In this document: positions 1 through 12,515 of the stretch, piece by piece
Numbering within the stretch: the stretch's first letter is position 1
Layout: every line of letters begins with the position of its first letter
NCBI RefSeq assembly: GCF_007752345.1
Contig: NZ_CP036299.1
Location: 1,875,001 to 1,939,000 of the forward strand
Length of the DNA: 64,000 nucleotides
DNA from: Planctopirus ephydatiae
GTDB lineage: Bacteria; Planctomycetota; Planctomycetia; Planctomycetales; Planctomycetaceae
Reading direction: 5' to 3'
The notes under the pieces: model-generated
Told to the model about the DNA's origin: nothing
What the model saw: only the letters and a program-made list of their open reading frames with translations
Database searches by the model: none
Translations under genes and position numbers: made by a program

Positions 1-1869
1 TTTTTCGTAGTACCAGAGTTTTGCAAAGTAAAAACCAATCGGAGTCGGTTCGCGCCAGGTCTCGTTTTCAACCTTTGTAATGAGCCACGAAGCGCCGCGA
101 TGCAAGACGTTATGAGTAGCGTCGAAGCGACAGAGAGCAATCAAAGCGAGTGCCGTTTCTTCGACACTGGCGGGTTCTCCTTCGACATCGAACTCTGCGT
201 CGGAAGTATCGGCTGTTTCCATGGATGTACCGGGCCCCCAGGCACCATCCGCATGTTGATGTCTCACCAGCCAGTCACAGCCGCGCAATGCTGCCGAGCT
301 TCCTTCAAGACCGGCATCAGCATAGGCCAGGAGCACTCGTGCCGTGCCGTACAAGGGGTTTTCATCATCGGGGCTGTGCTGATTGCCAAACCATAATGGC
401 AGCCAAGACCCATTTTCCCGCTGCGTCTTTTCGAGATACTCAAAGCCTTGCTGAATGCTTCGCTGCATCTGCTCACGAAACTCAGGGGCTGGCACTTCGA
501 CTGTGAGTGGTCTGGAAGTGGTATCGACAGTGGCGTCGTTGAGCCTGCGTTCATATTGAATCAGCGCCCGCAGGCAATGAGCGGTGATATCATTCGAGCT
601 GCGGTCAAAAGGGAGTGCTCCCCAACCTCGGCAGAAAGTCGGCCAGCCACCATCGCGATTCTGCAGCTTGATCAGCCACAGCGCAGCCTGATAGAGGGCC
701 TGTTCAATCGAAAGACTCTCTTGCGAGGAAACAGAAACCCGGTCGAGTTCCATCAGAGCCAGCATGGCTCCAGGGGTATCGTCAGCATCGGGAACACCGC
801 CCGAAAGATTCGTCCAGGCCCAGCCACCAGGAGCAGCATTCGTATAGGGGTGAATCGTTCGATACTGCTGCTGTAACAACCAGCGCATCAGAGCTTCACG
901 CTCGTCCGACGAAAAGGCCTCAGCCCCCAGATGATTGATCGAAAGTGTGGTGACCCACGTGGCCAGATTGGTATCGATGGGCCAGCTTCCATCGGGCCGG
1001 ACGGAATCACGAATAAACTTGAGCCCGGCCAGTGTGACGGGATGATCCACACGTCCGACACTCGCCAGGCACATCGTGACGAAACTCGTCAGTGGAGTCG
1101 CTTCAAGAAAACCTCCACTTTCGGGCTGAATACTCTGCAACTTCTGCAATGTGCCTGGAATGGCAGCCCGCCGCACCCACCACCACGGGTTCCACGTTCG
1201 CTGCCTCAAATGCAGTGTCTGCCCGATCGCAATCAGTGCGGGTAAGGCATAGGAAACGACCGGGAGCTGAATGACCTCGAAAAAGCGATGCGGCAAGAGT
1301 GCCAGTTCATAAGGGAGTGCGGGGATCTCACTCCATGACACCAGCCCAGCCAGTGCCGCATGGGTCAGGATTGGAACTGAAAACGTTTGATCTTTCCCGT
1401 ATCGATCACGAATCGCCTGAATGCCTCCCAACTCTTCAATCAATCGGCCACTTCGCTCAATGGCGGCGTCGATATCGCTGGCGTTCAGCACCGGACTTTG
1501 TTGTATGACAGCTTCCCGGCAAGCGACCAGCGTGGCATGAGCGAGCATGGTGGTGCTGATGTTCGAGAGACTTTTGTCAGTGTCGCCCCAGCCGCCATCG
1601 GCCAGCTGATGCTGAAGGAGCCACGCCAGACCTTGTTCGATCAGTCGCCAGTCGCCTTCAGACTTCCCATCGAACACCTTTTGCAGACGGCCCCTTGCCT
1701 GCTGGCTTTTCGCATATTGAAAAAGAGCCATAACGGCTGTGGCTGTGGATAATGCCGAGGTCGAGAGTTCGCCTTCCCAATGCCTCAGGCCAGGTCGCAC
1801 ACGTTCATTCAGCAGTGCTCGCGAGGCGAGCTGCAGAGCTTGCTGAAGTTTTTGGGTGAGATCTTCCAT
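1..1869 (-). CDS. shc: Squalene-hopene cyclase-type class II terpene cyclase (3' end outside window)
   Basis: Reading leftwards from an ATG at 1869, the frame stays open for 623 codons to the window edge. The protein is probably a squalene-hopene cyclase-type enzyme, which cyclises squalene to hopanoids at the membrane. A DADD motif at residues 361-364 matches the class II catalytic DxDD, at about the position found in bacterial cyclases. QW-type repeats recur (QLADGGWGD, QNRDGGWPTF, QRENGSWLP, QHADGAWGP). The last visible residues, IGFYFAKLWYYEK, match the conserved C-terminal segment of the family, so only a few tens of residues should be missing. No typical Shine-Dalgarno site is obvious. 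It is divergent from the cytochrome gene at 2496. A cyclase paralogue acting on another substrate is possible. Confidence 0.88.
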   Translation of the reverse strand, partial: MEDLTQKLQQALQLASRALLNERVRPGLRHWEGELSTSALSTATAVMALFQYAKSQQARGRLQKVFDGKSEGDWRLIEQGLAWLLQHQLADGGWGDTDKSLSNISTTMLAHATLVACREAVIQQSPVLNASDIDAAIERSGRLIEELGGIQAIRDRYGKDQTFSVPILTHAALAGLVSWSEIPALPYELALLPHRFFEVIQLPVVSYALPALIAIGQTLHLRQRTWNPWWWVRRAAIPGTLQKLQSIQPESGGFLEATPLTSFVTMCLASVGRVDHPVTLAGLKFIRDSVRPDGSWPIDTNLATWVTTLSINHLGAEAFSSDEREALMRWLLQQQYRTIHPYTNAAPGGWAWTNLSGGVPDADDTPGAMLALMELDRVSVSSQESLSIEQALYQAALWLIKLQNRDGGWPTFCRGWGALPFDRSSNDITAHCLRALIQYERRLNDATVDTTSRPLTVEVPAPEFREQMQRSIQQGFEYLEKTQRENGSWLPLWFGNQHSPDDENPLYGTARVLLAYADAGLEGSSAALRGCDWLVRHQHADGAWGPGTSMETADTSDAEFDVEGEPASVEETALALIALCRFDATHNVLHRGASWLITKVENETWREPTPIGFYFAKLWYYEK

Positions 1870-2495
1870 ACTCGTATTCTGGAAAGTTCATTCTGCCTGT
1901 AACAGGCTGGGAAATCGCAGTCGCGCAATTTTGCTCGTTTTCTCATCACGTTTACTGGAAAAGTCTCGTACAGAAAGAAATGTTAATTGATCGAGGGAGG
2001 CAATTATCAAAAGGGGCGTCAGAGAATCCGGCCTTGATCCATCAGACTTTCAAACATTCGTGATTGCTTTCGCACAGGCTCGTCTGGCAAAATGTCACAT
2101 GGAATTTTCTTGATATCAACCCGCCCGACTTTTCCTCGCCCGGCACCGCCTCCCTCAAAAATCAGAAATGGTCAGTCGTCATGCGCTTTCCATAAAATCA
2201 GAGTGCAGAGTGCTCTGTGTGCCATGCTTGCAGCTCTGGGCAAGCATGTTTTCACTACCCACAATGCGGCGCTGTTTTCTGGAAAACGTAAAACAATCTG
2301 TGATTCGTTCATGAAGTTGGAATATTTTGCCATGAAAATGGTAACTTTTGATTTTTCATGACAGAATCTTGAGCCAGAATTGACGGTTAATGAAGAGTTG
2401 ATGCTCTGCATACAGTATGTTTCTGTGTGCAGAGTTGATCCGAGTGATGTCGCCACGATGAGAAATCACCTTTCGTGAATTGCAGGACAATACGC
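1870..2495. other. Divergent intergenic region with one palindromic repeat
   Basis: This gap separates two divergent genes and should hold both promoters, but I could not place convincing -35/-10 boxes. It contains repeat copy A (2219-2248). Short open frames here show no family features and I do not call them. Confidence 0.6.
2219..2280 (+). repeat. Dispersed palindromic repeat, copy A
   Basis: The core at 2219-2248 begins GTGCCATGCTTGC and ends GCAAGCATG, giving a 9-bp inverted repeat around an 8-nt loop. The next ~40 bases resemble the tails of copies B and D, though less closely than those two match each other. This is the only copy lying between divergent genes. Confidence 0.8.
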
Positions 2496-5915
<3,420 letters not shown>

Positions 5916-5946
5916 TTTGCCATGATCTGAAATAAGTCAGACAATG

Positions 5947-5982
5947 ATCCCCAGTGACAAGAATGTCGCTGGGGATTTTTTG
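5947..5982 (+). terminator. Rho-independent terminator after the PVC-type cytochrome gene
   Basis: ATCCCCAGTGAC pairs with GTCGCTGGGGAT (12 bp, one G-U) around a 6-nt loop, followed by a run of T. Confidence 0.9.
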
Positions 5983-6037
5983 TTGAACTCGCAGAGATGC
6001 TCTTTAACTCAATGTCGATGAAGTAATTGCGTTCTGT

Positions 6038-6102
6038 GTGCCATGCTTGCAGCTCTGTGCAAGCATGTCTTCGCAACCAATACAGCGTCGTTATCTCTTG
6101 GG
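6038..6102 (+). repeat. Dispersed palindromic repeat, copy B
   Basis: The core at 6038-6067 differs from copy A by one base in the loop side. The tail TTCGCAACCAA is shared exactly with copy D, and the similarity extends about 35 bases past the core. Confidence 0.85.
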
Positions 6103-6172
6103 AAATATCTTGGAGAAGGCCTGAATGTACCACGTTTCCCAGGAATCCATGAGGCTTTTAGAGTCCATCCAG

Positions 6173-6202
6173 CATGCTTGCTCAGAGCCGCAAGCATGGC
6201 AC
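6173..6202 (-). repeat. Dispersed palindromic repeat, copy C (inverted)
   Basis: The same core read on the minus strand (GTGCCATGCTTGC...GCAAGCATG) with a changed loop. It faces copy B in the same gap, forming a REP/BIME-like pair. The downstream tail is not evident. Confidence 0.8.
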
Positions 6203-6247
6203 GATGTGGCAGCAAACATGGCAGAATGAAGCTGAGCATCGCTGGCA

Positions 6248-7054
6248 TCAAAGCTGGTTCTTGCGGGAATGCCTGGCAATTCGACTGGTCTTGGACATGA
6301 TCGAACGGATGAGGCTGAGATCGTGTTGACCGAATGATCGGCCTAGATACAGCTTGAGAAAACGCAGCCGCTTGAGCCCGGAAATCTGCAAGGCACTGTA
6401 ATTGAGCTGTGCAAGATCTTTCACAATCCAGCGGCGTGCCAGTTTTCGGCAATGGCGGACTCGCCCCAGATCAATGATCCACGGAGTCGCCGTGACATCA
6501 GCTTCAGGAACCATTAAATGGCCCAGATAGTAATCCTGATGATGAAATCCCTGGCCATGCATCCGGGCTGTGAGTCGGGCCACATTTTCTAAAAGAAGCT
6601 GCTCCTGTGGTGCCGAAAGTTGCTGCCGCCGAAAGAGTTCTGAGAGTTTAACGGATCCTTCGAGGCTGCGCGTGACAAGGCCGCTGTATCGTCCATGCCG
6701 AAACAGAGCCACCGGCTGCATGGTCGGCAGTTGATGCTCAATAAACAGCCACAAGGCTTCCCACTCATGCTGTGCGCCTAATTGTGGCCACTGACCTCTC
6801 AGAAGGGGTTTAATCCATTCTTTAAGTGAGCTGGGAGAATGCCGCTTGATATAGAACCTGCGAAGAGTTCCATCAGCCTGCTTGAGTTCGAATCGGCTGG
6901 TCACACGTTCGGCACGCAGATTCTTGGCGGTCTCACTGGAGAGATGCCACAAGGACTCTGCCGAGAGCAGGCCATGTTCTCGAAAGAGCGGGGCATCTTC
7001 CGCGAAAATCTCGACCCGACCGGCATCATGAACTTCAAGCGGCCGCTTTTTCAC
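6248..7054 (-). CDS. WaaP/InaA-type lipopolysaccharide core kinase
   Basis: This is probably a kinase that phosphorylates sugars of the LPS inner core on the cytoplasmic side of the membrane. Motifs are those of the Kdo/WaaP kinase family: RFYIKRHS near the N-terminus (ATP-binding Lys region), HQDYYLGHL as the catalytic loop and IDLGRVR as the DFG-like metal site. The HQDYYLGHL motif is typical of WaaP rather than of protein kinases. I chose GTG 7054 because AAGAGGTG lies just upstream; an ATG at 7093 is possible but has no ribosome site and overlaps the upstream gene by 59 bp. It is the last gene of a four-gene operon and overlaps the preceding glycosyltransferase by about 20 bp. Confidence 0.82.
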   Translation of the reverse strand: MKKRPLEVHDAGRVEIFAEDAPLFREHGLLSAESLWHLSSETAKNLRAERVTSRFELKQADGTLRRFYIKRHSPSSLKEWIKPLLRGQWPQLGAQHEWEALWLFIEHQLPTMQPVALFRHGRYSGLVTRSLEGSVKLSELFRRQQLSAPQEQLLLENVARLTARMHGQGFHHQDYYLGHLMVPEADVTATPWIIDLGRVRHCRKLARRWIVKDLAQLNYSALQISGLKRLRFLKLYLGRSFGQHDLSLIRSIMSKTSRIARHSRKNQL

Positions 7055-8180
7055 TGAGCACCTCTTGAAAGACGGCCAGAGTCTGTTCGGCATTCGCTTC
7101 GGGTGTGTAACGCAGGGCTGTCGAACGAGCTGCCGCTGACATCAATCGCAACTGCGTTTCTCCACGACCGAAGTGAAAATCAATGCGATCCGCCAGACAC
7201 TCGACATCGTCTGGTGAGGCAATGACATAGCCATTGATTGCCGGTTCAATCGCATCCGCCCCGCCGGCAGTGGCTGTGGTGATCACAGGAATGCCACACG
7301 CCATGGCTTCGAGATTCACATTCGGAAATGGTTCATAGATTGTGGGCAGGACAAACAGGTCGCTGGCAGCATAGAGCCTGGCAATGGCCTGCTGGCGACC
7401 AGTAAACACCAGTCGATCAGCCAGATTCATAGAAGCCGCCAGGGCCTTGAATCGGGCAATATCCCCGTCACCAATGACCATGAGCCACAGTCCACTGGTT
7501 CGAGCGATCGCCATGGCCTGAAGTAATCGCGAAAGACCTTTGCGGCGGAAATCCATCGAAGCAAACGTCAGCAGCGGCGCATCGGCTGGAATCTTCCACT
7601 CAGCCCGCACTGCCAGCCGTTCGTGCTGATAATCGGGGTGAAAATTCGTTGTATCGACTCCATTGGTGACCCGGCAAAGACGCCTGGGATCGACTTCGAA
7701 ATACTCCTTGAGCAACCGCTCATCGAGCTTTGACTGGACGATGATGCGTCTGGGGCCAGCTGGCCCGAACAATTGCTTTTCAATTCTTAAAATAGTGCGA
7801 TGCCTGGGGTTCAATCTCTGCAGGAACTGCTGCATCTTCCCGCGATAAAAGACTTTTAGCCAATGCGTCTGGAGTGGATCGGTGAGCCGATAAGTGTCGA
7901 GGCCATAGACACGCGAAAGACCATGCACAATGTCGAAGCCTTGATTGGCAAAAACCTTTCTCGCATTGCGGGCAAGGCTCAGGTTTTTTGTCCAGGAAGT
8001 CCACTTCGAGACGGGCACCGCCAGATGAGCAGCTTCAGCCTTCAAGCAGTCATCCATCGATTCTCCCACGATGGTGACTTCGTGGCCTTTGGCCTTGAGT
8101 TGCCTCATGAGGTTAATGCAGTACCTTTCGGCCCCCGCTTTTTTCAGCGAGCAAACGCGACGGACGAGCGCAATACGCAT
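7035..8180 (-). CDS. Family 4 glycosyltransferase, LPS core (WaaG-like)
   Basis: A 381-residue GT-B glycosyltransferase that probably adds a hexose to the heptose region of the LPS core. The N-terminus MRIALVRRVCSLKKAGAERY is typical of WaaG-type enzymes. The C-terminal nucleotide-sugar domain has EPFPNVNLEAMACGIPV, the EX7E signature of GT4. The start at 8180 is set by AGGAGAGG a few bases upstream; the frame remains open further upstream, but that stretch overlaps waaF and has no family similarity. It begins 13 bp after the waaF stop and overlaps the kinase gene downstream. The acceptor and donor sugars cannot be read from sequence. Confidence 0.85.
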   Translation of the reverse strand: MRIALVRRVCSLKKAGAERYCINLMRQLKAKGHEVTIVGESMDDCLKAEAAHLAVPVSKWTSWTKNLSLARNARKVFANQGFDIVHGLSRVYGLDTYRLTDPLQTHWLKVFYRGKMQQFLQRLNPRHRTILRIEKQLFGPAGPRRIIVQSKLDERLLKEYFEVDPRRLCRVTNGVDTTNFHPDYQHERLAVRAEWKIPADAPLLTFASMDFRRKGLSRLLQAMAIARTSGLWLMVIGDGDIARFKALAASMNLADRLVFTGRQQAIARLYAASDLFVLPTIYEPFPNVNLEAMACGIPVITTATAGGADAIEPAINGYVIASPDDVECLADRIDFHFGRGETQLRLMSAAARSTALRYTPEANAEQTLAVFQEVLSEKAAA

Positions 8181-8193
8181 TTTGCCTCTCCTT

Positions 8194-9258
8194 CTAAGCG
8201 GCATTCCGCTGAGATAGATGCCGCTGGATTTCTCGCCAGACGAGATCGACTTTGAGCATTCGCATACAGTCATGATGCCCCAGTGGGCAAACCCGCTCTT
8301 GGCAGGGGCCGCAGGGCATGGCGAGTTGAATCGATGTCGAGACGGGCGACCAGGTTTCACTCCACGCCTGATGTGTGGGGCCGAAGAGGACCACATGGGG
8401 CACATTCAAGGCGGCGGCGAAGTGCCTGGGCCCGGAATCGGTGGTAATCAGCATCCTGGAACCGGCAATGGCTGATTTCGTCAGTGACAGCGAGAGTGAC
8501 TCGCGACCTAATGATCGCACGCGAGGATCGTTCACTTGTGACTCGATCTCGATACTTTTCTCTTTTTCTGCCGGGCCACAGAGCACAGCGACTGCGTATT
8601 CTGTCGAATTGATGATTTTTCGCGCCAGCTCGACAAAAGATTCTGTCGGCCAGTCTTTGGCAGCACCAAAGGCACCACCCGTATTGAAGGCTATGATCCC
8701 TGGTGCAGCGGAAAGCGCGGATTCCTTCGCGAGAAAACCTTTCCACGCGAACTGGCCTGGTTCCGTTAACGCCAGTTCCATGCGTGCCTGTTTAGGCGAT
8801 GGCACTACGGCCCCCGCCGCTTCGACAATCTGCAGATAATCCTCCATCGCCGGATGAGGAATCTTCTTATTGCCGGAAGGGATGCGCCGCGTGAGCAGTA
8901 GCCCCCTGCCATCGCGGTTTAAGCCAATTCGCTTTCTGGCTCCACTGGCCCAGCCCAGCCACGCAGAGTGCAATGAGTTTGGAAACAGAATCGCTTCGTC
9001 GAAGCGTTCTTTTCTTAATTGAGAAATCAGTGACCAACCCGAGAAAACTGGCGGCGAGTTCTCTGATAGAGGCTTCGATGTTTTGCTGCGCAGAATCAGA
9101 CGATCCACCAGACCTGTCCCGGCGAGAACCTCAGCCACGTAAGGTTGCAGAATCGCGACCGCTTCATCGCCTGGAAACGTCGATCTCAAGGCACGCAAAG
9201 CCGGTGTGGCCATCAACGCATCACCGACCCAATTGGGCATGAAAATGGCCCGTTTCAT
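8194..9258 (-). CDS. waaF: ADP-heptose:LPS heptosyltransferase II
   Basis: Family 9 glycosyltransferase (354 aa) that transfers ADP-heptose to the LPS inner core at the inner face of the cytoplasmic membrane. The start MKRAIFMPNWVGDALMATP is the hallmark of WaaF, and TDSGPRHFAAAL is the conserved C-terminal donor-binding motif. A Cys-rich stretch (CGPCQERVCPLGHHDC, near residue 325) resembles that in many WaaF proteins. Its ATG overlaps the hldE stop (ATGA, 9255-9258), which implies translational coupling with the gene that makes its ADP-heptose precursor. A heptosyltransferase of the WaaC or WaaQ type is less likely. Confidence 0.9.
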   Translation of the reverse strand: MKRAIFMPNWVGDALMATPALRALRSTFPGDEAVAILQPYVAEVLAGTGLVDRLILRSKTSKPLSENSPPVFSGWSLISQLRKERFDEAILFPNSLHSAWLGWASGARKRIGLNRDGRGLLLTRRIPSGNKKIPHPAMEDYLQIVEAAGAVVPSPKQARMELALTEPGQFAWKGFLAKESALSAAPGIIAFNTGGAFGAAKDWPTESFVELARKIINSTEYAVAVLCGPAEKEKSIEIESQVNDPRVRSLGRESLSLSLTKSAIAGSRMLITTDSGPRHFAAALNVPHVVLFGPTHQAWSETWSPVSTSIQLAMPCGPCQERVCPLGHHDCMRMLKVDLVWREIQRHLSQRNAA

Positions 9259-10817
9259 GCCGCTTTCCGATCCACATGACCAGCCGATGCTGGTGAAGTG
9301 ACTGCCGAAGCATGCGCTGCCAGTGACAGGACTGTGGCATCCTGCTCGCGAAGTCGGCGGACGATCTGAGTGGTCGAAAGACCTTCAACCATCCCCATCG
9401 GCTTAACAGTTCCACCGTAAGCCAGCACAACCTCCCGGCCCACAATTTCTTCGGCTGAGTAGGTACCACCTTTCACCAGCACATCGGGCTTCAAGGCATG
9501 CAGCAAGGCGTGAGGGGTATCTTCATCGAAGACGACGACGTAATCGACGACTTCCAGTGCCGCCAGCATGCGGGCGCGATACTCCTGATCGAAAATTGGT
9601 CGATCGGGAGCTTTCCCCAGCCGGCGGACACTGTCATCACTATTGATCGCTACAATCAGGCATTCGCCTTCGCAGGCCGCTTCAGCCAGGTAACTGACAT
9701 GGCCGGCGTGGAGCAGATCAAAACAGCCATTGGTGAAAACGACTCTCTGACCAGTCTTCTGCCGGGCACTGACATGCCGTTGAAGTGCCGGCACATTCAG
9801 AATTTTTCCCTCGGCATGTCGATGGGTCCGCATGAGATCGGTGAGGATCTCTTCCCGCGAAATGGCGACCACACCGATCTGCTCGACTTCGAGCCCGCCC
9901 GCGACATTCGCCAGCCGCCCCAGATCTGCAGGTGCCAATCCGGCTCCCAGGCCAACGCCTATCATGGCCATGACCATATCACCCGCACCGGTAATGTCAC
10001 AGACTTCGCGAGGCCGGGTCGGAAGATGCTCGGAAGTCCCATCCTTGTGCACCAGCGCAATTCCGTCGCGATCCATCGTCACGAATGCATAATCGAGCGA
10101 CATCAGTTCGCAGAGCTTCTTCCCGGCAACGAAGGCATCTTCCACAGTGCGTACTTCAACTCCGGTGGCACGCGTGGTTTCTAAGCGATTGGGCGTCACG
10201 GATGTGGCACCGCGATAAGCGGCACATTTGCCATGACTGGCGGGATCGACCACGACGGGAATTCCCGCCTTTCGAGCAGCCGCGATTAAAGGTTCGAGCA
10301 ACTCTTGAGTACACAGGCCTTTGCCGTAATCCGAAACAAGGATGGCCTGAAAGTCTTTCAAATGGGGCAGAATCTGATTGAGCAATCGGGTTGCCAGCTG
10401 AGAGTCTATGGCATGGCGGACTTCACGATCGACACGCAGCATCTGGTGTGGATGCCGGTACTGCGCACTCCCCATATAGCGTGTTTTCAACGTCGTTGGC
10501 CGGGAGGGATCGATGCAGACAGAGCCGGAATCAATATCGAGTCGTTCCAGTTCGCGGCAGGCCTGCCGCCCTTCTTCATCAGCTCCAATAATACTCAGCA
10601 ACGTGACTTCGGCATCGAGCCCTTTGATCATCTGGGCCACGTTCGCAGCACCACCCAGCCGAAGTTCCTGACGCTGTTCGTGCAGCAGAATTACTGGAGC
10701 TTCCTGGGAGATCCGCTCGGCATCACCCCAGACGTAACGATCCAGAATGAGATCGCCAACGACCAGTAACCGTGGGCAACCCAGACGCTCGACTGCGTCG
10801 ATGAGGTGATACGACAT
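9255..10817 (-). CDS. hldE: Bifunctional heptose-7-phosphate kinase / heptose-1-phosphate adenylyltransferase
   Basis: This cytoplasmic enzyme performs two steps of ADP-heptose synthesis for LPS core. The N-terminal half is a PfkB-family kinase with VSDYGKGL, DPASHGK, TPNRLE and the catalytic TGAGDMV. The C-terminal half is a nucleotidyltransferase with FTNGCFDLLHAGH and VKGG. About 520 aa against 477 in E. coli; the extra residues include a ~30-residue Ala/Ser-rich tail. I chose ATG 10817 (MSYHLIDAVE); the frame continues upstream to 10856 but without family match. It is the first gene of the operon. The other ADP-heptose genes (gmhA, gmhB, hldD) are not in the window. Confidence 0.93.
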   Translation of the reverse strand: MSYHLIDAVERLGCPRLLVVGDLILDRYVWGDAERISQEAPVILLHEQRQELRLGGAANVAQMIKGLDAEVTLLSIIGADEEGRQACRELERLDIDSGSVCIDPSRPTTLKTRYMGSAQYRHPHQMLRVDREVRHAIDSQLATRLLNQILPHLKDFQAILVSDYGKGLCTQELLEPLIAAARKAGIPVVVDPASHGKCAAYRGATSVTPNRLETTRATGVEVRTVEDAFVAGKKLCELMSLDYAFVTMDRDGIALVHKDGTSEHLPTRPREVCDITGAGDMVMAMIGVGLGAGLAPADLGRLANVAGGLEVEQIGVVAISREEILTDLMRTHRHAEGKILNVPALQRHVSARQKTGQRVVFTNGCFDLLHAGHVSYLAEAACEGECLIVAINSDDSVRRLGKAPDRPIFDQEYRARMLAALEVVDYVVVFDEDTPHALLHALKPDVLVKGGTYSAEEIVGREVVLAYGGTVKPMGMVEGLSTTQIVRRLREQDATVLSLAAHASAVTSPASAGHVDRKAA

Positions 10818-11092
10818 CCTTGGCAATCCCTGCCTTAAGTAAATCGCTGCTGGCAATCTGTTGCCACAGCGAAAAGTGTCTTCCTGACATTTGCCAGCTT
10901 GTCTGAATGCTCCATTTGAACCGACAAAGTGCTCCTATCACAGGACTTCTCGACTCAAGTTGGGTCACGTAATCTGGGATAATCCCTGTAAAACCAGACT
11001 TCGTCAATCCCGATTCTGCCTGGATGAGGAACAATCGACTGGCAACGTAACATTCACGCCTATTTCAAGTTAAGCCCAGGATTCTACAGCAG

Positions 11093-12337
11093 CTATACAT
11101 GCAGAAGACTCATGCGGCACAACAGCCAGTCCAATCGCATCGAGATCATCTGCCACCGCTGCCGATTCTGTGATTGGTGATCTCGGGCGTTTTTCCCGAT
11201 CAACGATTCCATCCAGAACATCCCGGCCATCAGCAAGCCGACGCGCTCCATGACGCGGGCAAGGCGAATCTCGATTTCAGAGAGTGGACGAACACCACGA
11301 TAATCGTCAAAGGCAAGCTCCCGGGTGGAAGGCTTCACGGTATGAAAACTTCCCAGAAATCTTGCGAGGTCAATGGCGACGGAATCTGTTCGAGCTGCCG
11401 TCGCATCGAGTAACCCGGAAACCTGGTGATGCTGCATAAGCACATGCTGACACCAGAAATCGCCCCAGCACGGCGTGAGCGGAACTTCCTGGTGTGCCCA
11501 GGGTGCCAATTCCCGGGTGATTGGTGGAATCAAATCATCAACAAGTTGAGCCAGCTTACGAAGCTTAGCCAAACACCGAAAATCATCGAAGCTGGTGAGA
11601 CAAGTTCCCCCAACGCCATGTTCCACCGCATCACGATGGGCAAGCCCGGCCACTTGGCGGGTAAGCTTGGCCAGACATTTAAGAACGGTCGGAGAAACGC
11701 CCTGGTGGCTCGGAGCAAACCATGCCTGGCACGATGGAGGTGATGTAAAAGAACAGGCAGCCGTATGCCAGCGCGCCAGCATAGCCATAGCTTTGGTCGC
11801 GCCTGATTCATCGAGATTACTGGAGTCGAGTGGTTGCCCCTTCAGCCACGGTTCCAACTGGCAGAGGAATTCTTCCTCTCGGCCCAACGTATTCATGCCC
11901 GACGAGTTCATGGCTAAGGGGGCCATGCTCGCTGAACACGAGCCAGCCCATAGCGGCGACGCGGCCATGATTCGAAAGCAACTCATGGTTTCTTGAGTGG
12001 CCTTACGCTTTGAAACAGGCACAGGAGCAGCAACTGGTAACCCGAGTTGCTGTGTATGCCGCAACAAAGCGTGCAGTCCCGCCAATCGCTCGGGCGGCAT
12101 GGCACCAGTCGGCCAGAGCCTGAGTGCAAATTGCCCGAGTTCGGGTGAATTCAACTGAAAAACCTGCGTACCACTGAAGGCGGTACTTTGAACGCGTTGA
12201 ATTTCCAGATCAGAAACTTGAGTCAGCCAGTCAAAATTCTGGCGGCACGTTTCGATCAAACACTGTTGCCAGGAGGCAGGAATGGGCTCCAGGCGAGTTG
12301 CCAGGAGAGCAGGTCGATGAGGATCACTGCGCGACAT
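11093..12337 (-). CDS. Phosphotransferase-fold protein (APH/HSK-like) with degenerate catalytic loop
   Basis: A ~414-residue protein with the layout of aminoglycoside/homoserine phosphotransferases. An N-terminal lobe includes FALRLWP (candidate ATP-binding Arg/Lys region), and a C-terminal lobe includes CWGDFWCQHVLMQHHQVSGLLD. In active members this reads HGDxxxxN followed by an (I/L)D metal site. Here His is Trp and Asn is His, while Asp is kept, so activity is uncertain. I do not recognise a specific substrate. ATG 12337 is preceded by TGAGG; the frame extends upstream to 12388. It is a stand-alone minus-strand gene between the LPS operon and a small membrane protein. Confidence 0.65.
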   Translation of the reverse strand: MSRSDPHRPALLATRLEPIPASWQQCLIETCRQNFDWLTQVSDLEIQRVQSTAFSGTQVFQLNSPELGQFALRLWPTGAMPPERLAGLHALLRHTQQLGLPVAAPVPVSKRKATQETMSCFRIMAASPLWAGSCSASMAPLAMNSSGMNTLGREEEFLCQLEPWLKGQPLDSSNLDESGATKAMAMLARWHTAACSFTSPPSCQAWFAPSHQGVSPTVLKCLAKLTRQVAGLAHRDAVEHGVGGTCLTSFDDFRCLAKLRKLAQLVDDLIPPITRELAPWAHQEVPLTPCWGDFWCQHVLMQHHQVSGLLDATAARTDSVAIDLARFLGSFHTVKPSTRELAFDDYRGVRPLSEIEIRLARVMERVGLLMAGMFWMESLIGKNARDHQSQNRQRWQMISMRLDWLLCRMSLLHV

Positions 12338-12400
12338 GATTGACCTCAGAGACTCACTGACACGGATGCCACCCAGGTTCCTGATCAAACAACTCTATTT

Positions 12401-12452
12401 CATGACCGCTCACAGATTCATGACCGCTCACAGATTCATGACCGCTCACAGA
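12401..12452. repeat. 18-bp tandem repeat, nearly three units
   Basis: CATGACCGCTCACAGATT is repeated exactly at 12401-12418 and 12419-12436, with a 16-base partial third unit at 12437-12452. It lies just upstream of the phosphotransferase gene on the minus strand, between it and the membrane protein gene. Confidence 0.9.
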
Positions 12453-12515
12453 GAGTTTCGTCGCTCAGTCGAGTGAAGTCCAATATCACCGCTGATTCCA
12501 CCATCATCGCCAGCC

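Larger units (their letters stand above)
5916..6247. other. Convergent intergenic region with terminator and two opposed repeats
   Basis: This gap lies between the 3' ends of the PVC-type gene and the LPS-core operon. It holds one terminator and repeat copies B and C in opposite orientation about 105 bp apart. No further gene is apparent. Confidence 0.7.

Noticed and set aside
2092-2361. 89-codon plus-strand frame upstream of the cytochrome gene
   Set aside because: It runs through repeat copy A, so part of its product is just the translated palindrome; no other support.
10723-11034. 103-codon minus-strand frame overlapping the start of hldE
   Set aside because: No motif, no ribosome site and poor composition; hldE accounts for the overlap.
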